A stretch of 64,000 nt of DNA from Mesostigma viride (taxonomy: Eukaryota > Streptophyta > Mesostigmatophyceae > Mesostigmatales > Mesostigmataceae), in contig RPFO01001486.1 in NCBI GenBank assembly GCA_009746045.1, positions 33,501 through 97,500 on the forward strand. The letters run 5' to 3'. The first letter of the stretch is position 1; each line of letters starts with the position of its first letter. This document shows, piece after piece, positions 63,599-64,000 of this stretch. The position numbers and the translations under genes are program-made. The notes beneath the pieces are model-generated. The model made no database searches. It saw only the letters and a list, made by a program, of their open reading frames with translations, and was not told where the DNA came from.

Positions 63599-64000
63599 GT
63601 ACTTGGGACGGCAGTTGCTCGGGACTTTTTTTAATTTTTCTAGAAGTTTCAACGGGTCCACAGGCTCCCCCATCTTCCTTTGTCGCCCATGTGCTGCATT
63701 TTCATGTGGGTAGTTGCTTTCGCGGTCGCCCCCCCCGTGTGGTTTCGCAGGGCAGCCGCGTGTATGCATTGCCCCACTTGTCACCCCGGCATGCATCCTC
63801 CGACGTCCTGTGCCCTGTGTCACACAGAATGAGCTGTGAAGAAGGGGCCAGGATACCCGGCAGGGTGGCTCCGCCGCCGCATCGGTGCGCCAATGCACGT
63901 GTGGCCGCGCAGCCCTCCGCTCTCATAAAGCTAACTCTTTTTGGAATGTTGTCACGCCGCCCGGAACCGTGACGTGGGCGTGTCATGGCTCTTGAGGTCG
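63599..64000. other. Downstream of RPB4 exon 4; nothing recognised
   Basis: Probably RPB4 intron 4. No phase-0 acceptor followed by RPB4 C-terminal sequence was found. Confidence 0.4.

Noticed and set aside
62371-63898. Antisense frames of 280 and 451 codons, including KLLEKLKKVPSNCRPKYLEMV
   Set aside because: They arise from the 25-bp minisatellite and lie opposite RPB4 intron 3 and exon 4; the plus-strand exon has conserved RPB4 sequence and correct splice phases.

Overview
The window is nuclear DNA of a eukaryote, most likely a green alga or a close relative. Three observations point there: four phased exons encode an RPB4 whose N-terminus closely resembles the plant form (acidic, then NAAELKLG); an interstitial tract carries the plant-type telomere repeat (CCCTAAA/TTTAGGG); and the Penelope-like element has an N-terminal GIY-YIG domain, an arrangement known mainly from the green lineage and protists. 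The lineage is an inference. No bacterial, organellar or CRISPR features were seen.

Layout. About 1-32 kb and 42.3-50.4 kb are almost wholly retroelements. I use working names. LineX is an apurinic-endonuclease (APE) LINE with ORF1 and ORF2. LineY is a second APE-type LINE, seen only as fragments. LineR is a LINE with a C-terminal restriction-like endonuclease. O1-A, O1-B and O1-C are elements of about 2 kb that encode only an L1-ORF1p-like protein. PLE is the Penelope-like element. Many insertions can be dated relative to each other, because target-site duplications (TSDs) of 6-14 bp are still readable. They build two nested stacks: four levels at 22.5-31.9 kb and five levels at 43.4-49.4 kb. 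LineX and most O1 copies end in a short CTCC(C)-CAAC-(G)GGAG stem-loop followed by (TTAA)n or (CAATT)n. This suggests that the ORF1-only elements borrow the LINE reverse transcriptase.

Simple repeats are extreme: (CACG)n over 216 bp, an unbroken 1,945-bp polypyrimidine tract at 5,717-7,661, (GGAA)n over about 330 bp, and a satellite of about 184 bp in tandem. Two small insertions (718-1,254 and 10,671-10,862) are each built from two tandem palindromic units.

Host genes lie mainly at 32.5-41 kb and 50.7-64 kb. They are a coiled-coil protein with a 3CxxC-type zinc finger (minus), an EF-hand protein (plus, at least two exons), a seven-exon GCNA/SprT-family protein with SUMO-interacting-like motifs, zinc ribbon and HMG box (minus, 1,639 codons reconstructed from splice phases), and divergently the RNA polymerase II subunit gene RPB4 (plus, four exons seen, 3' end missing). 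Their introns carry minisatellites, retroelement scraps and the interstitial telomeric tract.
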